DNA of 6,096 nucleotides. Source: Verrucomicrobiales bacterium (GTDB lineage Bacteria; Verrucomicrobiota; Verrucomicrobiia; Verrucomicrobiales; V1-33). Positions within the stretch are counted from its first letter, which is position 1. Each line of letters opens with the position of its first letter. Under the pieces are notes generated by a model. It saw only the letters and a list, made by a program, of their open reading frames with translations, was not told where the DNA came from and searched no databases. The position numbers were made by a program, and so were the translations under genes. This document shows, piece by piece, positions 4,381 through 6,096 of this stretch. The stretch lies in assembly GCA_023253575.1 (NCBI GenBank), contig JALRGB010000395.1, forward strand, positions 1 through 6,096, read 5' to 3'.

Positions 4381-6096
4381 TCATCGCACGGTGAGCGGCA
4401 GCTTCGCGGTCAGGACCTTGATGATGCCGGCATGCGCGGCATCGACTTCCTTGGCTTCTAGGGTACGGCCGGCATCACGATAGGTCAGCGAATAAGCCAG
4501 TGATTTGCGATCCGCAGCCAGCCTCGCCCCGGTGTCATCCGTAAAGACATCGAACAAAACCACCCCCGCCAGCAAGGGCTCTTTGATCTGTTTCGCGAAA
4601 AAGTCTTCGATTTGGCCGTGAGCAAAGTCACGCCCCACCTCAAAAGCGACATCGCGAGTGCTGGACGGGAAGCGCGCAATTTCCGCATAACGCACGTCCT
4701 TGCCCAGCAGGGTCTCCAGCATACCGAGATTAAACTCCGCCACATAAAGCGGATCCGGAGCATCCAGCTCACGCGCCCGTGCCGGACGAAGCTGTCCGCC
4801 CAGTCCGACAACTTTGCCCCCAATGGAAATCTCCGCCGCCAGCACCAACAGTGGATGATCTATCTTTTTAAGCCGCACTTCGGCGCGCCCCAACAGCGAC
4901 TCAATCACCCCGCGCAAGTCATAAAGATCTGACGCATAAGGCGCTTTCTTGAGCCATGAAGGAGGCACATGCGGCCCGCTAAGCAACACCGTCAACGCCT
5001 GCGCCTCAGTCGACCCAGCCTTCGGGTTTTGTGACTGCGCAAAAATCGTCCCAGCTTCAAAAAAACGAACTGCCGCCGCCCCCTGCCGCACATTGTGCGC
5101 CGCCACCGCCAGCAACCCCGGCACCAAACTCGGGCGCAGATGCGTATGGTCTTCGCTCAATGGATTCTTCAACGCCAACGGCGTGCTGCGGCGCCGGTCG
5201 AAACCAAGCCCGTCGTCAAGCTGCCGCGTGGAAACGAGCTTGATCGTCCGTGCCTCGTAAAACCCGAGAGCCGCCAACTTCGTCTTCAAGACAAGAGCAA
5301 AATCATAACTCGCATCATCCGCGCCAGGCAGCGCAAAATGCGCCATCGTCCGCGAAGGAATACCATCCAAACCAGCCACCCGCGCGATTTCTTCAATCAA
5401 ATCGACCGGCCGCTGCAAGTCTTGACGATACGATGGCACCTGCCAGACGCCGGCCCCTCCCGCGGACGACGGTCCGGGACCACCCAGCCCAAGACGCCGC
5501 AAAATCACGGATATCTCGTCATCAGAAATGGACGACCCCAGCAACCGCCGCACATGGTCCCCGGACAACGCCACCTCGCCCGTCAACACCGGCGCCTGTC
5601 CCGCCACCACTAATACATCCTCCGCCACACCACCCGCCAACTCCAAAATCAAGCCCACCGCCCGCGCACTCGCCGCTTCCACCATCGAGGGATCCACTCC
5701 GCGCTCGAATCGATAACTGGAATCACTGCTGAGCGAAAGCCGGCGACTCGTGCGCCGCACCCCCGAGGGCGCAAAATATGCGCTCTCCAGCAACACATCC
5801 GTCGTCGTCAGAGTCACCCCGCTCGCGGCGCCCCCCATCACCCCAGCCAAGGCCAGCGCCCCAGCCTCATCCGCCACCACCAAATCAGCCGGAGTCAAAA
5901 CATACGTCTTGCCGTCCAACGCCGCAAAATTCTCGCCCTCCACTGCCGCACGCACCACTATTCCCCCGCGCACATGCGCCAAATCAAAGGCATGCAACGG
6001 CTGACCAAGGTCATGCAGTACATAATTGGTGATATCTACCACGTTGTTGATCGGACGTAAACCAATAGCCTCCAACTTCGTCTTCAGCCACGCCGG
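4381..6096 (-). CDS. pheT: Phenylalanyl-tRNA synthetase beta subunit (5' end outside window)
   Basis: The frame is open from the right edge to TGA at 4381-4383, giving the C-terminal 571 residues of PheT, a family of about 800 residues, so roughly the first 200-odd residues (including the N-terminal tRNA-binding-like domain) lie outside. PheT pairs with PheS in an alpha2beta2 enzyme that charges tRNA-Phe in the cytoplasm. In the fragment, residues 1-135 are the B3/4 editing domain (NNVVDITNYVLHDLGQPLHAFD near the start, then ALDGKTY, LAGVMGG and SSYRFERGVDP). The B5 domain follows around 165-245 with VPSYRQDLQRPVDLIEEIARVAG, then the catalytic-like core with LKNPLSEDHTHLRPSLVPGLL. The last ~95 residues are the ferredoxin-fold anticodon-binding domain, beginning ARFPSSTRDVAFEV and ending in LTYRDAGRTLEAKEVDAAHAGII. 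No frameshift or missing domain is seen. pheS presumably lies upstream beyond the window. The frame upstream of the TTG codon at 6075 is still PheT (PAWLKTK), so that codon is internal and not a start. Confidence 0.98.
   Translation of the reverse strand, partial: PAWLKTKLEAIGLRPINNVVDITNYVLHDLGQPLHAFDLAHVRGGIVVRAAVEGENFAALDGKTYVLTPADLVVADEAGALALAGVMGGAASGVTLTTTDVLLESAYFAPSGVRRTSRRLSLSSDSSYRFERGVDPSMVEAASARAVGLILELAGGVAEDVLVVAGQAPVLTGEVALSGDHVRRLLGSSISDDEISVILRRLGLGGPGPSSAGGAGVWQVPSYRQDLQRPVDLIEEIARVAGLDGIPSRTMAHFALPGADDASYDFALVLKTKLAALGFYEARTIKLVSTRQLDDGLGFDRRRSTPLALKNPLSEDHTHLRPSLVPGLLAVAAHNVRQGAAAVRFFEAGTIFAQSQNPKAGSTEAQALTVLLSGPHVPPSWLKKAPYASDLYDLRGVIESLLGRAEVRLKKIDHPLLVLAAEISIGGKVVGLGGQLRPARARELDAPDPLYVAEFNLGMLETLLGKDVRYAEIARFPSSTRDVAFEVGRDFAHGQIEDFFAKQIKEPLLAGVVLFDVFTDDTGARLAADRKSLAYSLTYRDAGRTLEAKEVDAAHAGIIKVLTAKLPLTVR

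Noticed and set aside
1..6096. CRISPR arrays, tRNA or rRNA genes, transposases, toxin-antitoxin or defence genes
   Set aside because: No regularly spaced direct repeats, no cloverleaf-like sequence with a TTCGA-type arm, and no relevant protein motifs were seen on either strand.

Overview
The window comes from a bacterial chromosome with high GC content. The gene content looks like ordinary housekeeping and envelope genes of a Verrucomicrobia/Opitutaceae-like or related PVC-group bacterium. This placement is an inference from protein style: a secreted PQQ-like propeller starting with a 'DWPQF.G..RDG' motif, an alkaline-phosphatase-superfamily protein with an 'H(V)I.ISVDGLRGD' opening, and weak Shine-Dalgarno sequences. 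No marker gene fixes the taxon.

All well-supported genes lie on the minus strand, so in transcription order they run from high to low coordinates. (1) pheT, the beta subunit of phenylalanyl-tRNA synthetase, runs off the right edge (4381-6096) and lacks its N-terminal part. (2) An exported alkaline-phosphatase-superfamily protein (3781-4230) keeps its signal peptide, metal-ligand and nucleophile motifs but stops after about 149 residues; it looks like a truncated remnant. (3) A Mn-type superoxide dismutase (2855-3463) is complete, with all four metal ligands. (4) dnaN, the DNA polymerase III sliding clamp (1528-2625), is complete. (5) A secreted, probably lipid-anchored PQQ-like beta-propeller protein (225-1457) follows 70 bp after dnaN. 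At the left edge the first ~200 bases hold what is probably the 3' end of a plus-strand gene converging on the propeller gene. Its reading frame appears to switch, so it is called only tentatively.

The non-coding stretches are rich in structure. After pheT there are tandem hairpins, including an 11-bp perfect stem. After the superoxide dismutase there is a 10-bp stem that pairs fully only in the minus-strand transcript. After the propeller gene, hairpins are followed by a T7 run. Upstream of dnaN is a good sigma70-like promoter (TTGCCA-16-TATAAG). The 317-bp stretch upstream of the superoxide dismutase has a perfect 16-bp palindrome, a 13-bp dyad sharing the GACATG half-site, and a 15-bp interrupted hairpin, suggesting regulation by a dimeric DNA-binding protein and/or a structured leader.

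The genes do not form one pathway: translation (pheT), oxidative-stress defence (sodA), replication (dnaN) and an envelope propeller. Only dnaN and the propeller gene are close enough to suggest co-transcription. I see no CRISPR array, tRNA, rRNA, transposase or defence system, and no evidence of a new multi-gene system. The points most worth a second look are the truncated phosphatase, the sodA upstream region, the hairpin cluster between pheT and the phosphatase remnant, and the frame switch at the left edge.
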